A stretch of 64,000 nucleotides of DNA. Source: Sphingomonas spermidinifaciens (GTDB lineage: Bacteria > Pseudomonadota > Alphaproteobacteria > Sphingomonadales > Sphingomonadaceae). A program made the translations under genes and the position numbers. Below, one piece after another: positions 36,023 through 45,633 of this stretch. Numbering within the stretch: position 1 is the stretch's first letter; every line of letters starts with the position of its first letter. The stretch is taken from the NCBI RefSeq assembly GCF_002351485.1, contig NZ_NWMW01000001.1:186001-250000 (forward strand), read 5' to 3'. The notes below the pieces were generated by a model. The model was not told where the DNA came from. It saw only the letters and a program-made list of their open reading frames with translations, and made no database searches.

Positions 36023-36817
36023 TCATTCCACCCCCGGCCGCGCCGGAAATTTCGCCCGGGCGAGCGCGAACGTCCGCCGCGCCGTCGTCGCCCCCGGTGC
36101 GCTCGCGGCGGTGCCTACCCAGCGCCAGTGCCACGGCTCCCATTTCACCTGCTGCCGGTTCCCCGCCGGGAAGCTCAGCTCGAATCCAAAGCGCGACGCA
36201 TTGGCGAGCAGCCATTTGCCCATGTCGGTCGCCGCAAAGCAGGCATCGGCATCGGGGCAGCCGCCGCGGTCGCGGGTGCCGAAATCGATGACATAGCCCG
36301 TCGCATGCTCGCTGTGGCCGGGCGGTGCCGAGGCCCAGGCGCGGTCCCTGAACCCTTGGCTACGGCCCGACAGGATGCCGGCGCAGAAGGTCTGTGCCTG
36401 GAACGCGACGCTCCGCTGGCACGACACCGCCCGCAGCTTGCCCGCCACACGCGGATCGGCATCGGCCGCCGCGATCAGTCGCTGCAGGTCGGGTAGCGTC
36501 GCAGGATGTACCCGGCAGCTATCGTCGCCGAGCGCGGCCGGCGCTGGCACCAGCGCGCTTACTGGCATCTCGGGATAGGGAAAGTGATTGAGCATCCGCC
36601 CGTCCGGTCCCGGCGCGACGACGCCCCGCCCGCACAGCGCCATCGGCGGCCGCGCGGCTGCGACGAGCACCGACGGCGGCGCCGCGGGCAGCGGCGTGAC
36701 GGGCGCGGGCGTCGCCACTACGACGGCGGGCGCGGGCTTGGCCGTCGGTGCGCAGCCGGCGAGCGCAAGCAGCGCCCCCTCCCCCATCAGCCCCGCCCAT
36801 GCTAGGCGAGCGCGCAT
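36023..36817 (-). CDS. VanY-like D-alanyl-D-alanine carboxypeptidase lipoprotein
   Basis: 264 residues. Signal with lipobox LALAGC, a Pro/Ala/Val-rich spacer (about 25-60), then a zinc D,D-carboxypeptidase domain: [15 protein letters not shown] carries the S-x-H-x-x-G-x-x-x-D metal motif, and [12 protein letters not shown] the E-x-W-H motif. Two extra cysteine pairs (MALCG, SCRVH, SCQRS, TFCAG) suggest disulfides. It trims peptidoglycan stems in the periplasm. Its ATG and the ATG of the divergent pseudouridine synthase share the palindrome CATG. Confidence 0.88.
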   Translation of the reverse strand: MRARLAWAGLMGEGALLALAGCAPTAKPAPAVVVATPAPVTPLPAAPPSVLVAAARPPMALCGRGVVAPGPDGRMLNHFPYPEMPVSALVPAPAALGDDSCRVHPATLPDLQRLIAAADADPRVAGKLRAVSCQRSVAFQAQTFCAGILSGRSQGFRDRAWASAPPGHSEHATGYVIDFGTRDRGGCPDADACFAATDMGKWLLANASRFGFELSFPAGNRQQVKWEPWHWRWVGTAASAPGATTARRTFALARAKFPARPGVE

Positions 36818-37481
36818 GACCCGTCCCGACCTTGCCGACCGTGTCCTGTTCATCGACGGCGAGGCGCTGATCCTCGACAAGCCCGCGGGGCTGCCCGTCG
36901 ATGAACCCCGCGACCGTTCGCCCAGCGTGACCGCGATGCTCGATGACCTGACCTTCGGCTTCAAGCGCGCGCCCCTTCCCGTCCATCGGCTCGACCGCGA
37001 CACCAGCGGCTGCCTTCTCCTGTCGCGCAACCCCAAGGCGCACAAGCGGTTCCAGCAGGTGTTCGAAGCGGGCCTGGTGACGAAACGATATCTGGCCGTG
37101 CTGGCCGGCGTGCCCGAGGGCTCGAGGGGCACGATTGATCTGCCACTCGCCAAGGTCTCGACCGCGGAGACCGGCTGGCGGATCGTGCCCGACCCGCGCG
37201 GCAAGCGCGCTGTCACCCATTGGGAAGTGCTGCGCGCGGAAGGCGACCGCGCCCTCGTCGCTTTCACCCCCAAGACCGGGCGCACTCATCAGATCCGCGT
37301 CCATGCGGCGAGCGGTCTCGGCCTCCCGATCGTCGGCGATCCGAACTACGGCCGGGCCGAGCGCGGCGGGATGCTGCTCCACGCCCAGCGACTTTCGCTC
37401 CCGCGCGAGGGCAAGGCGGCGGTCGAGGCAGAGGCGCCGCTGCCCGACCGCTTTGCCGCGGCCGGATTCGGCGAGGGCTAG
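36816..37481 (+). CDS. RluA-family pseudouridine synthase
   Basis: 221 residues from ATG 36816. Catalytic motif PVHRLDRDTSGCLLLS with Asp60, LDKPAGLPV near the start, and TKRYLAVLAG and PKTGRTHQIRVHAA as further conserved segments. No S4 domain, so it is the short type (RluA/TruC-like). The target uridine is not predictable. LysR follows after 3 bases. Confidence 0.92.
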   Translation: MTRPDLADRVLFIDGEALILDKPAGLPVDEPRDRSPSVTAMLDDLTFGFKRAPLPVHRLDRDTSGCLLLSRNPKAHKRFQQVFEAGLVTKRYLAVLAGVPEGSRGTIDLPLAKVSTAETGWRIVPDPRGKRAVTHWEVLRAEGDRALVAFTPKTGRTHQIRVHAASGLGLPIVGDPNYGRAERGGMLLHAQRLSLPREGKAAVEAEAPLPDRFAAAGFGEG

Positions 37482-37484
37482 GCG

Positions 37485-38423
37485 ATGCAGCTGCCCGACT
37501 TCGAGGCCTGGGCGATCTTCGCGTGCGTCGTCGAGCATCGCAGTTTCAGTGGGGCGGCGCAGGCACTCGGCCTTAGCAAGGCGACAGTGTCGAAGGCGAT
37601 CAGCCGGCTCGAGGCGCGGCTCGGCACCGCGCTCTTCCACCGCACCTCGCGTCGGCTGACGCTGACCGACAGCGGCCGCTCGCTCGCCGAGCATGCCCAA
37701 CGCATCCTTGCCGAGGGACAGGCGGCCGAGGAGCAGGCGCTCGAAAGCGCCCGCGCGCCGACCGGCCTCGTCCGGGTCGCCGCGCCGATGACCTTCGGCA
37801 TCCGCCATGTCGCCCCCGCCATTGCCGACTTCATGGCCGCGCATCCGGGCATCGAGATCGAGCTCGCCTTGTCAGATTCGCGCGTCGATATCGTCGCCGA
37901 GGGGATCGACATCGCGCTCCGCATCGCCGACCTGCCCGACAGCTCGCTTCGCGCGCGGCGCCTGTCCGCGGTGTCGTCGCACGTCGTTGCCAGCCCCGCC
38001 TATCTGGCGCGCGCCGGCACGCCGACGCATCCGGCGCAGCTCGCCGAGCATCCATGCTTCGGCTATACCAACATCGCCAACCCGACCTGGCTGTTCCACG
38101 GGCCGGGCGGCGAAGTCGCCGCCGTCCGCGCGGCAGGACCGCTGTCGACCAACAATGGCGAAGCGATGCTGCCCGCGCTGGTGGCCGGCCTCGGCATCGC
38201 GCGTCTGCCCGATTTCATCGTCGATCGCGAGCTGGCGTCGGGTGCGCTGGTCTCGATCCTGCCCGACTGGCGCGCGCCGCCGGTCGCGCTGCACCTGCTC
38301 ACCCCGCCCAGTCCGCGTCGCCCCGCGCGCGTCGAATTGCTGATCGCATGGCTCTCCGAACGCTTCCGTAATGTTTGCGAACGAGAAGGTAAGCACGCCG
38401 ACTCGCGGATTGCTGCCGATTAG
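37485..38423 (+). CDS. LysR-family transcriptional regulator
   Basis: 312 residues. N-terminal winged helix (FEAWAIFACVVEHRSFSGAA, LSKATVSKAISRLEARLG, FHRTSRRLTLTDSG) and a periplasmic-binding-like effector domain (GLVRVAAPMTFG, GIDIALRIADLPDSSL). It belongs to the DsdA/CrgA-like branch that often represses its own gene or a neighbouring enzyme. No divergent target is present, since the pseudouridine synthase precedes it in the same direction. The ligand is unknown. Part of the ctrA control region lies inside its 3' end. Confidence 0.93.
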   Translation: MQLPDFEAWAIFACVVEHRSFSGAAQALGLSKATVSKAISRLEARLGTALFHRTSRRLTLTDSGRSLAEHAQRILAEGQAAEEQALESARAPTGLVRVAAPMTFGIRHVAPAIADFMAAHPGIEIELALSDSRVDIVAEGIDIALRIADLPDSSLRARRLSAVSSHVVASPAYLARAGTPTHPAQLAEHPCFGYTNIANPTWLFHGPGGEVAAVRAAGPLSTNNGEAMLPALVAGLGIARLPDFIVDRELASGALVSILPDWRAPPVALHLLTPPSPRRPARVELLIAWLSERFRNVCEREGKHADSRIAAD

Positions 38424-38464
38424 CGAGAAATTAACCTTTTGGCTTCAGAGCTGTTTAGGTTAAT
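38400..38464 (+). promoter_or_regulatory. Control region of ctrA with TTAACC inverted repeat and a GANTC site
   Basis: ATTAACC (38430-38436) and GGTTAAT (38458-38464) are perfect inverted copies 21 bases apart; TTAACC is the half-site of CtrA boxes. GACTC at 38400-38404 is a GANTC site of the CcrM methylase. Together they resemble the autoregulated, methylation-sensitive ctrA promoters of other alphaproteobacteria. About 70 bases remain to the ATG. Confidence 0.5.
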
Positions 38465-38534
38465 GCAAGCGTCCAGCGAGCGGCCGGCCAAAGGGGGCAT
38501 AGCGCATCTCGCGACAGGACAGGGGATCCGGCCG

Positions 38535-39236
38535 ATGCGCGTTTTGCTGATCGAGGACGAGCCTACCACTGCCAAGGCGATCGAGCTGATGCTCGCGACC
38601 GAGGGATTCAACGTCTATTCGACCGACCTGGGCGAAGAGGGCTTGGACCTGGGCAAGCTCTACGACTACGACATCATTCTTCTCGACCTGAACCTGCCCG
38701 ACATGCACGGGTACGATGTTCTCAAGAAGCTGCGCGTGGCGCGCGTCCAGACGCCCGTGCTGATCCTTTCCGGCGTGGCCGAGATGGATTCGAAGGTGCG
38801 CAGCTTTGGCTTCGGCGCTGACGATTATGTCACCAAGCCGTTCCATCGCGAGGAACTGATCGCGCGTATCCACGCCGTCGTCCGCCGCTCCAAGGGCCAT
38901 TCGCAGTCGGTCATCAAGACGGGCAAGCTCGCGGTCAACCTCGATGCCAAGACGGTAGAGGTCGATGGCGCCCGCGTCCACCTGACCGGCAAGGAATATG
39001 CGATGCTGGAGCTGTTGTCGCTCCGCAAGGGCACGACGCTGACCAAGGAAATGTTCCTCAACCACCTTTACGGCGGGATGGACGAGCCCGAGCTCAAGAT
39101 CATCGACGTCTTCATCTGCAAGCTGCGCAAGAAGCTGTCGATGGCGACCGAGGGCGACAATTATATCGAGACCGTCTGGGGCCGCGGCTATGTGCTGCGT
39201 GATCCGGAGGAAGTGCGCGAGGCGCAGGTCGCTTGA
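38535..39236 (+). CDS. ctrA: Cell cycle response regulator CtrA
   Basis: 233 residues from ATG 38535 ([20 protein letters not shown], the diagnostic CtrA start). Phospho-acceptor Asp51 in [20 protein letters not shown], the Lys in [13 protein letters not shown], and an OmpR-type winged helix ([44 protein letters not shown]). It is the master regulator of division, polarity and often motility. Frame is open from 38439, but homology starts here. An intrinsic-type terminator follows. Confidence 0.97.
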   Translation: MRVLLIEDEPTTAKAIELMLATEGFNVYSTDLGEEGLDLGKLYDYDIILLDLNLPDMHGYDVLKKLRVARVQTPVLILSGVAEMDSKVRSFGFGADDYVTKPFHREELIARIHAVVRRSKGHSQSVIKTGKLAVNLDAKTVEVDGARVHLTGKEYAMLELLSLRKGTTLTKEMFLNHLYGGMDEPELKIIDVFICKLRKKLSMATEGDNYIETVWGRGYVLRDPEEVREAQVA

Positions 39237-39276
39237 TCCCCAACCGATGAACTTCCCCAGAGCGGGGGAAACTGGG

Positions 39277-39309
39277 AACGGCGCCGGTTCGGGGGATCCG
39301 GCGCCGTTT
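39277..39309 (+). terminator. Rho-independent terminator after ctrA
   Basis: AACGGCGCCGG (39277-39287) and CCGGCGCCGTT (39298-39308) make a perfect 11-bp stem with a 10-base loop, and the sequence continues TTTC. It lies 40 bases after the ctrA stop. Confidence 0.75.
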
Positions 39310-39363
39310 CTGTGTACGTGGTCGCGGCTTGTTAACGGCTGACCGCTAAGATCTGCCGTCATT

Positions 39364-40560
39364 GTGGAGGCGGCCCTGTACCATCAAGCGATCGAGCGGC
39401 CACAGCCGGCGGATGCGCCCGTGTCGGCGCGCCTGCTGACGCTTGCCGACCTCGATGCGCTGCATGCGGCGGCGTGGGACGATTGCGCCGCTTGCGCCGC
39501 TGAGCCCAATCCCTTTTCCGAGCGCTGGTTCGTCATGGCATCGGCCCGGCATCTCGGCGATGCAGGTGCCATTCGCGCGGTCGCGGCGTTTCGCGGCCAG
39601 CGGCTGATCGGCCTGATGCCGCTCGCGACTGAGCCGCGTTACTACCGTATCCCGCTGCCCACACTCGCAAACTGGGTCCATGCCAATGCCTTTCTCGGCA
39701 TGCCGCTGCTGCACGCTGGTGACGAGGCGCCGGCGATCCGGGCGATGCTCGCCTGCCTCGACAAGGCACCCGGCCTGCCCCCGCTCCTTCATCTGACGGC
39801 AATCGCCGAGGGCGGCGCTGCGCACCGCGCGCTCACCGCTGCCGCCGACCGGCCGATCGCGGCGGTCCTCCGATACGAACGCGCGCTGCTCGCCAGCGAC
39901 CTGTCGCCCGCAGCCTATTACGAAGCAACGGTGCGAAAGAAGAAGCGCAAGGAGCTGAAGCGCCTCGCCAATCGCCTCGCGGAGCTCGGCCCCGTCGTCA
40001 CGACCCGCTTCGGCGAGGGCGATGAGCTGGACGACTGGATCGAGGCGTTCCTGACGCTCGAGGCGTCGGGCTGGAAGGGGCGCGAGGGTTCGGCCCTCGG
40101 CAGGGACGCGTCCAAGCGAGCTTTCTTTGCCGAGGCGCTGGCGGGCGCTCGCGATGCCGGGCGGCTCGAAATCCTGCGCATGACCGTCGCCGGGCGGACG
40201 ATCGCGATGCTCGTCAACTTCCGCTGCCCCCCCGGCAGCGCCTCGTTCAAGATCGCCTATGACGAGGATTATGCGCGCTTCTCGCCGGGCGTGCTCATAC
40301 AGATCGAGAATTACGAGGTGCTCACCGACCCCGCGATCGACTGGATGGACAGCTGCGCGGCGGCCAACCACCCGATGATCGACAGCCTGTGGGCAGAGCG
40401 TCGCGGCATCGTCCGGCTGACGCTGCCCATCGGCGGCGCACGCGGGCGCCTCGCCTTCGCCGCGGCGCGCGCGGTCGAGCGCAGTTGGGCCGCGATCAAG
40501 GCGCGCCGCGCACCCACCCCTTCACCGCCACGGAACGACCACGATGACGCAGATCTTTGA
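39364..40560 (+). CDS. GNAT-type acetyltransferase (CelD/BcsL-like)
   Basis: 398 residues from GTG 39364. The fold resembles the Acetyltransf_6 family seen in CelD/BcsL and FemAB-like proteins: AFRGQRLIGLMPLA in the first half and RLEILRMTVAGRTIAMLVNF, FKIAYDEDYARFSPGVLIQIENYE in the second, with a basic patch RKKKRKELKRLANRL between them. FSPGVL resembles the acyl-CoA-binding turn. The acceptor is unknown; relatives act in polysaccharide or envelope modification. It overlaps the cupin gene by 17 bases, so the two act together. Confidence 0.75.
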   Translation: MEAALYHQAIERPQPADAPVSARLLTLADLDALHAAAWDDCAACAAEPNPFSERWFVMASARHLGDAGAIRAVAAFRGQRLIGLMPLATEPRYYRIPLPTLANWVHANAFLGMPLLHAGDEAPAIRAMLACLDKAPGLPPLLHLTAIAEGGAAHRALTAAADRPIAAVLRYERALLASDLSPAAYYEATVRKKKRKELKRLANRLAELGPVVTTRFGEGDELDDWIEAFLTLEASGWKGREGSALGRDASKRAFFAEALAGARDAGRLEILRMTVAGRTIAMLVNFRCPPGSASFKIAYDEDYARFSPGVLIQIENYEVLTDPAIDWMDSCAAANHPMIDSLWAERRGIVRLTLPIGGARGRLAFAAARAVERSWAAIKARRAPTPSPPRNDHDDADL

Positions 40561-41407
40561 CGACGGCGCGCGCAGCACGTTCGACGCGCTCTATCCCGAA
40601 ACCGCGGGCAAGCTGACGCATGGCCTTGTCGGGCACAAATTGTTCGAGCTCGAGTCGCTCGTCGCCCTTGCGCAGCGGATGCGGCCGGTTGATGTCGAGC
40701 AGAATCTCGCCGACCTACCGATCGGGGTCGATCCCGACGCGGTGCGCGACAACGGTCTGTCCTTCGCCGATACGATCCGGTCGATCGAGGAAAACGGCTC
40801 GTGGATGGTGCTGAAGTTCGTCGAGCAGGATCCCGCCTACAAGGCGCTCATGGACGAAGTGCTCGACGAGATCGCACCGCTTGCCGCCCCCTCGACCGGG
40901 CCGATGCTGAAACGCGAGGCGTTCATCTTCGTGTCGTCGCCCAAAGCGGTCACGCCGTTCCACTTCGATCCCGAGCACAACATCCTGCTGCAACTGCGCG
41001 GGTCAAAGACGATGACCGTCTTCGACCCGGCCGACCATGACGTGGTGAAACCGGAAGCTCATGAGGCTTTCCACCGCGGCGCGCATCGCAACCTGCCCTT
41101 CCGCGACGAGATCAAGGACCGCGGCCAGCCGATCACGATCGCGCCAGGCGAGGCGATCTACGTGCCGGTCAAGGCGCCGCACTGGGTCCAGAACGGGCCG
41201 GCGACGTCGGTGTCCTTCTCGATCACCTGGCGCTCCGGATGGAGCTATCGCGAGCAGTACGCGCACAATCTCAACGCAATGCTGCGCGATGTCGGCCTGT
41301 CACCCTCGGCCCCCAAACGTTATCCGGCGCAGAACCTGGCCAAATCGACGGCATACCGCGCGATCGCCAAGGCACGCCGGGTGGCGGGAATCGACAAGCC
41401 CGGTTGA
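40544..41407 (+). CDS. Cupin-like (JmjC-type) Fe(II) oxygenase family protein
   Basis: 287 residues. Iron ligands of the H-x-D...H triad are visible: His140 and Asp142 (TPFHFDPEHNILLQL) and His213 (VKAPHWVQNG). GSKTMTVFDP and the GEAIYVPV strand match Cupin_8/FIH-type hydroxylases that need 2-oxoglutarate. Substrate unknown. The ATG lies within the end of the acetyltransferase gene (17-base overlap), suggesting a joint pathway such as peptide or lipid modification. Confidence 0.78.
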   Translation: MTQIFDDGARSTFDALYPETAGKLTHGLVGHKLFELESLVALAQRMRPVDVEQNLADLPIGVDPDAVRDNGLSFADTIRSIEENGSWMVLKFVEQDPAYKALMDEVLDEIAPLAAPSTGPMLKREAFIFVSSPKAVTPFHFDPEHNILLQLRGSKTMTVFDPADHDVVKPEAHEAFHRGAHRNLPFRDEIKDRGQPITIAPGEAIYVPVKAPHWVQNGPATSVSFSITWRSGWSYREQYAHNLNAMLRDVGLSPSAPKRYPAQNLAKSTAYRAIAKARRVAGIDKPG

Positions 41408-41460
41408 GAACGCTAGCCCCCAAATTGCTCAGGGATCCTACTTTCTCTGCGACGGCCCGC

Positions 41461-42660
41461 TCAGGCGGCGGCAAACCTCTTGAGGCCCGCCTCCAGATCG
41501 GCGATCAGATCGCCCGTATCCTCCAGCCCGATCTGAAGCCGGATCATCGGCCCGTCGGCTGCCCAGCGTGTCGCGGTGCGGTAGAATTGCGGATCAACGG
41601 GGATGACAAGGCTTTCATAGCCGCCCCAGCTATAACCGATGCCGAAATGCGCGAGCCCGTCGATCATCGCCGCGCGGCCCGCATCGCTGTCACCCTTCAG
41701 AACCACGCTGAACAGCCCCGCCGCCCCCTTGAAGTCGCGCGCGAACACCTCGTACCCCGGGCAGTCGGGCAGCGCCGGGTGCAGCACCCGCGCCACCTCC
41801 GGCCGCGTTTTCAGCCACTCGGCGATGGCGAGCGCCGAACGCCCCTGCTCGTCGAGCCTGAGCTTCATCGTGCGCAGCCCGCGGCTGCCCAGCCACGCAT
41901 CGTCCGGGCTCACGCACTGACCGAGCTGATAGGTCGCCGTCCGCAGCGCCTCAAGCCGCCCCGGACCCGCCGTCACTGACCCCAGCATCACGTCCGAGTG
42001 CCCGACGACATATTTCGTGCAGGCGAGGATCGTGTAATCCACCCCCCGCGCAATCGCGGGAAAGAGGAGCGGCGTTGCCCAGGTATTGTCGAGCAACGTC
42101 ACCAGCCCCCGTGCCTTCGCCACCGCGACGATCGCCGGCACGTCCTGCACCTCGAAAGTCAGGCTGCCGGGGCTTTCCATGAAGACAGCGCGCGTCGCCC
42201 GGCCGATCAGATCGGCGATCCCCGCGCCGACGAGCGGATCATAGAAGCGCGTTGATATTCCCATCCGCTTGAGGATGCCGCCCCCCAGCGAGCGCGTCGG
42301 GTCATAGGCGCTGTCGGGAATCAGCACCTCGTCGCCGGGCGACAGGACCGCAAGCAGCGCCGTCGCGATCGCGGCGACACCCGAGGGGTAAAGAAGCGTC
42401 CCCTCCGCACCCGGCTCAAGCTCATCGAGCGCATCGGCGAGACTCCATTGAGTCGGCGTGCCCCTCCGGCCGTAGAACAGGCGGTGGGTGGTGTCGCGCT
42501 TGGCATTCGTGCGCAGGTCGGCGACGCTGTCGTAGAGGATCGTCGACGCGCGCCAGACTGGCGGATTGACGATCCCCCGCGTCCACTCGTCCCGCCGCCC
42601 GCCCTGCACCACCCGGGTGGCATCGGCGATCGGGGCGGCAGGGTGGGTCGGGTCAGTCAT
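41461..42660 (-). CDS. metC: Cystathionine beta-lyase (PLP-dependent Cys/Met metabolism family)
   Basis: 399 residues from ATG 42660. PLP enzyme fold type I: RLFYGRRGTPTQWSLADAL, LYPSGVAAIATALLAVL, VTLLDNTWATPLLF (cofactor Asp) and CTKYVVGHSDVMLG with the Schiff-base Lys. YSWGGYESLVIP and GPMIRLQIGLEDTGDLIADL are typical of the MetC branch. It splits cystathionine to homocysteine. A longer open frame upstream has no homology. Same direction as sseA. Confidence 0.93.
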   Translation of the reverse strand: MTDPTHPAAPIADATRVVQGGRRDEWTRGIVNPPVWRASTILYDSVADLRTNAKRDTTHRLFYGRRGTPTQWSLADALDELEPGAEGTLLYPSGVAAIATALLAVLSPGDEVLIPDSAYDPTRSLGGGILKRMGISTRFYDPLVGAGIADLIGRATRAVFMESPGSLTFEVQDVPAIVAVAKARGLVTLLDNTWATPLLFPAIARGVDYTILACTKYVVGHSDVMLGSVTAGPGRLEALRTATYQLGQCVSPDDAWLGSRGLRTMKLRLDEQGRSALAIAEWLKTRPEVARVLHPALPDCPGYEVFARDFKGAAGLFSVVLKGDSDAGRAAMIDGLAHFGIGYSWGGYESLVIPVDPQFYRTATRWAADGPMIRLQIGLEDTGDLIADLEAGLKRFAAA

Positions 42661-42721
42661 GCGGCGGGTGGTAGCGTCCGCGGCCGGAGTGGACAATTCC
42701 TCCGCGTGCCGGCAAGGATCT

Positions 42722-43546
42722 TCAGGCCTTCGCCGTCTCAGGATGCGCACCCCATTCCGACCAGCTGCCGTCATAGAGCGCCGCCTTCTGCCCCAGCAGA
42801 TGCAGCGCGAAGGCAAGCACCGACGCGGTGACGCCCGAGCCGCAGGTAGTGACGATCGGCTTCTCCACATCCACTCCCGCCGCCTCGAACGCCGCGCGAA
42901 GCTCGTCCTTCGACTTGTACGTCCCATCGGCATTGAACAGCCGGGCGATCGGCACGTTCGCGGAACCGGGGATATGCCCCGACGCGGTGCCAGCGCGCGG
43001 CTCCGGCTCCTCGCCCGAGAAGCGCGAGGCCGAGCGGGCATCGACGATCTGCTCGGTGCCGCTCGCCAGACTGGCCTGCATGTCGGCGAGCGTGCGGACG
43101 CTGCCGCGATCCTCCCACACGGTGAAGTGGCGATGGCGCAGCGTTTCGCGCCCGCTCGCGACCGGCCGGTCCTCGGCCAGCCACTTGGCGAAGCCGCCGT
43201 CGAGGATCGCGACGTCATGCGCGCCGAAGGTCTTGAGCATGAACCACGCGCGCGCCGCGGTCTTGTACGGGGAATTGTCATAGAGGATGATGCGGCTACC
43301 GTCGCCGAGCCCCAGCGACTGCATCCGGCTGGCGAACTTCTCGGCAGCCGGCAGCATCATCGGCAGGTCGCTCGACGTGTCGCGCACGTCCTCCAGATCG
43401 AGGAACACCGCCCCGGGGATATGCGCCCGCTCGTAATCGGCGGCGCCGTCGCCCTGCCCGGCCATGAACCACGTCGCGTCGACCACGCGCAGGTCGCCGG
43501 CCCCCAGTTCACCTTCGAGCCAGTCGGTCGAGACGAGCGAATCCAT
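42722..43546 (-). CDS. sseA: 3-mercaptopyruvate sulfurtransferase (rhodanese tandem)
   Basis: 274 residues with two rhodanese domains. The first, inactive one has YERAHIPGAVFLDLEDVRD; the second has the active loop CGSGVTAS with Cys235, where G-S-G-V-T/S identifies mercaptopyruvate sulfurtransferases. It moves sulfur to thiols or cyanide in the cytosol. Position next to metC fits sulfur amino acid metabolism. Confidence 0.93.
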   Translation of the reverse strand: MDSLVSTDWLEGELGAGDLRVVDATWFMAGQGDGAADYERAHIPGAVFLDLEDVRDTSSDLPMMLPAAEKFASRMQSLGLGDGSRIILYDNSPYKTAARAWFMLKTFGAHDVAILDGGFAKWLAEDRPVASGRETLRHRHFTVWEDRGSVRTLADMQASLASGTEQIVDARSASRFSGEEPEPRAGTASGHIPGSANVPIARLFNADGTYKSKDELRAAFEAAGVDVEKPIVTTCGSGVTASVLAFALHLLGQKAALYDGSWSEWGAHPETAKA

Positions 43547-43576
43547 GGCAGTCCTCCCCAGCGGTTTTTTGCCAGC

Positions 43577-45118
43577 CTACGTAGAAGCGTCGCTCCCGCC
43601 AAGCGTCCGAAGGTAGGTGGCGGCCTGTTTCCGGACGGCCTTCTGCGTCGCCTCATCCATCCGGTCCCAGTTCCGGTACGGCATGGCCAACCGCTGATTG
43701 TTGCCGAGCTTGGCTCGATTGCGCGCGAGAAAGTCCCAGTAGAGCGCGTTGAAGGGACAGGCGTCCGCTCCCTCGCGCTTCTTGACGTCATAGCGGCAGT
43801 GCCCGCAATAATCAGACATGCGATTAATGTATGCGCCTGAGGAGGCGTAAGGCTTCGACGCGAGCAGGCCGCCGTCGCCGAACTGGCTCATGCCCAGGGT
43901 GTTGGGCGCCTCCACCCATTCATAGGCGTCGGCATAGACCTCAAGATACCAGCGCTGCACCTGTTCGGGATCGGCCCCAATCAGGAGGGCGTAATTGCCC
44001 GTCACCATCAGCCGCTGGATATGGTGGGCATAGGCATGGTCGATCGTCCCGCCGATCGCCTCTGCCATACAGTGCATGTCGGTCTCGCCCGTCCAATAGA
44101 AATCGGGCAGGTCGCGCTTCGCATTCAGGAAGTTTCGCGTGGTATAGTCCGGCCCCTCGCGCCAGTAGATGCCGCGCACGAACTCGCGCCAGCCGATGAT
44201 CTGGCGGATGAAGCCTTCCGCTGCGTTGAGCGGCACGCGCCCGGCGCGGTACGCCTTCCCGACCGCACGGCACAGGTCGAGCGGGTCGAGCAGCCCGGCA
44301 TTGAGGTAGGGCGACAGGACCGCGTGCCACAAATACGGCTCACCCGTCACCATCGCGTCCTGATAGTCGCCGAAGCGCGGCAGATGATGCTTGAGGAAAT
44401 GCGCCTGTTGTTTCAGCGCATCCTCGCGCGTCACCGCAAAGCCGAAATCTTCGAGCCGGCCGACATGATTGTCGAAGCGCGCCTTCACCAGGCTCAGCAC
44501 GTCCTGCGTGATCTTGTCCGGCTCGAACGCGAGCGGCGCGGGCGGCCTCGCGGCTGCGGGGGGCGGCTTGCGATTCTCGGCATCGTAGTTCCATTGCCCG
44601 CCCTCGGGCTTGGCGCCGTCCATCAGGAGGCCGGTCTTGCGCCGCATTTCGCGGTAGAAGAACTCCATGCGCAGCGACTTGCGATCCGCCGCCCAGGCCT
44701 CGAACTCGGCATGGCTCGCGACGAAGCGGGTGTCGGGGCGGATCTCGACCGCGCAGTCGAAACGATCCTGCCAGCTTTCGAGCATCGCGCGCACGCGCCA
44801 CTCCCCCGCTTCGGTGACGACGATCCGCTCGGGGCGAAGCCGCTCGACCGCGCGCGCAACCTCGGCCGAGAAACTGCCCTCGTTGTCCGGATCGTCGAGG
44901 GTGACATAGTCGACCTTCCATCCGGCGGCGCGCAGCCGCTCGGCATGGTGGCGCATCGCCGAGAAGAGGAAGGCGATCTTGCGGACGTGGTGGCGGACAT
45001 AGGTCGCCTCGTCCCCCACCTCCATCATCAGGATCCGCGCCTCGCCCTTGTCGATGCCGTCCAGCGAGGAGAGATTGTCGGATAGCTGGTCGCCCAGCAC
45101 CGGGATCAGAACCGTCAA
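43577..45118 (-). CDS. phrB: Iron-sulfur bacterial cryptochrome/(6-4) photolyase
   Basis: 513 residues. N-terminal Rossmann-like domain ([19 protein letters not shown]) and a helical FAD domain ([61 protein letters not shown]). Four candidate [4Fe-4S] ligands are present: Cys in [10 protein letters not shown], the pair in DYCGHCRYD, and [12 protein letters not shown]. This matches the FeS-BCP class, whose studied members repair (6-4) photoproducts. Length and motifs are complete. Confidence 0.92.
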   Translation of the reverse strand: MTVLIPVLGDQLSDNLSSLDGIDKGEARILMMEVGDEATYVRHHVRKIAFLFSAMRHHAERLRAAGWKVDYVTLDDPDNEGSFSAEVARAVERLRPERIVVTEAGEWRVRAMLESWQDRFDCAVEIRPDTRFVASHAEFEAWAADRKSLRMEFFYREMRRKTGLLMDGAKPEGGQWNYDAENRKPPPAAARPPAPLAFEPDKITQDVLSLVKARFDNHVGRLEDFGFAVTREDALKQQAHFLKHHLPRFGDYQDAMVTGEPYLWHAVLSPYLNAGLLDPLDLCRAVGKAYRAGRVPLNAAEGFIRQIIGWREFVRGIYWREGPDYTTRNFLNAKRDLPDFYWTGETDMHCMAEAIGGTIDHAYAHHIQRLMVTGNYALLIGADPEQVQRWYLEVYADAYEWVEAPNTLGMSQFGDGGLLASKPYASSGAYINRMSDYCGHCRYDVKKREGADACPFNALYWDFLARNRAKLGNNQRLAMPYRNWDRMDEATQKAVRKQAATYLRTLGGSDAST

Positions 45119-45157
45119 ATCTTCCCTCCGTCGCGCGTCCGACTATATGGCGAGCCC

Positions 45158-45604
45158 ATGACCCCCAAGCATCTCGGCCAGACCAGTGCCCTGCCCGCCA
45201 GCCCCGACGAAGCGGTCCTGGACTATGTTCCCAATCCGCGCCCGGGTTCTTTGTACTGTGTCCGCTTCGCCGCACCCGAGTTCACCTCGCTCTGCCCGGT
45301 GACGGCGCAGCCCGACTTCGCGCACCTCGTCATCGACTATGCGCCGGCTGAAACGATCGTCGAATCGAAGTCGCTGAAGCTCTTCCTCGGGAGCTTCCGC
45401 AACCATGCGGCGTTCCACGAGGACTGCACCGTCGGGATCGGCGAGCGGCTGGTCGCGGAGATGAAGCCCCAATGGCTGCGGATCGGCGGCTACTGGTATC
45501 CGCGCGGCGGCATCCCGATCGATGTTTTCTGGCAATCGGGCCTAGCGCCCGAGGGGCTTTGGGTCCCGGATCAGGGTGTTGCGGGATATCGCGGTCGCGG
45601 CTGA
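45158..45604 (+). CDS. queF: NADPH-dependent 7-cyano-7-deazaguanine reductase
   Basis: 148 residues, the unimodular QueF type. [15 protein letters not shown] contains the catalytic Cys46 and Asp53; [21 protein letters not shown] carries the QueF signature E-S-K-S-x-K and F-x-x-H-E-D. It reduces preQ0 to preQ1 in queuosine synthesis. No preQ1 riboswitch is evident in the 39-base divergent gap to the photolyase. Confidence 0.96.
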   Translation: MTPKHLGQTSALPASPDEAVLDYVPNPRPGSLYCVRFAAPEFTSLCPVTAQPDFAHLVIDYAPAETIVESKSLKLFLGSFRNHAAFHEDCTVGIGERLVAEMKPQWLRIGGYWYPRGGIPIDVFWQSGLAPEGLWVPDQGVAGYRGRG

Positions 45605-45633
45605 TAGCGTTGAACGCGGGCTGAACCGACCCG

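Noticed and set aside
42661-42721. SAM-type riboswitch upstream of metC
   Set aside because: Only 60 bases separate it from sseA and no conserved riboswitch core could be found.
45119-45157. Possible preQ1 riboswitch before queF
   Set aside because: The gap to the divergent photolyase gene is only 39 bases and no pseudoknot pattern is visible.
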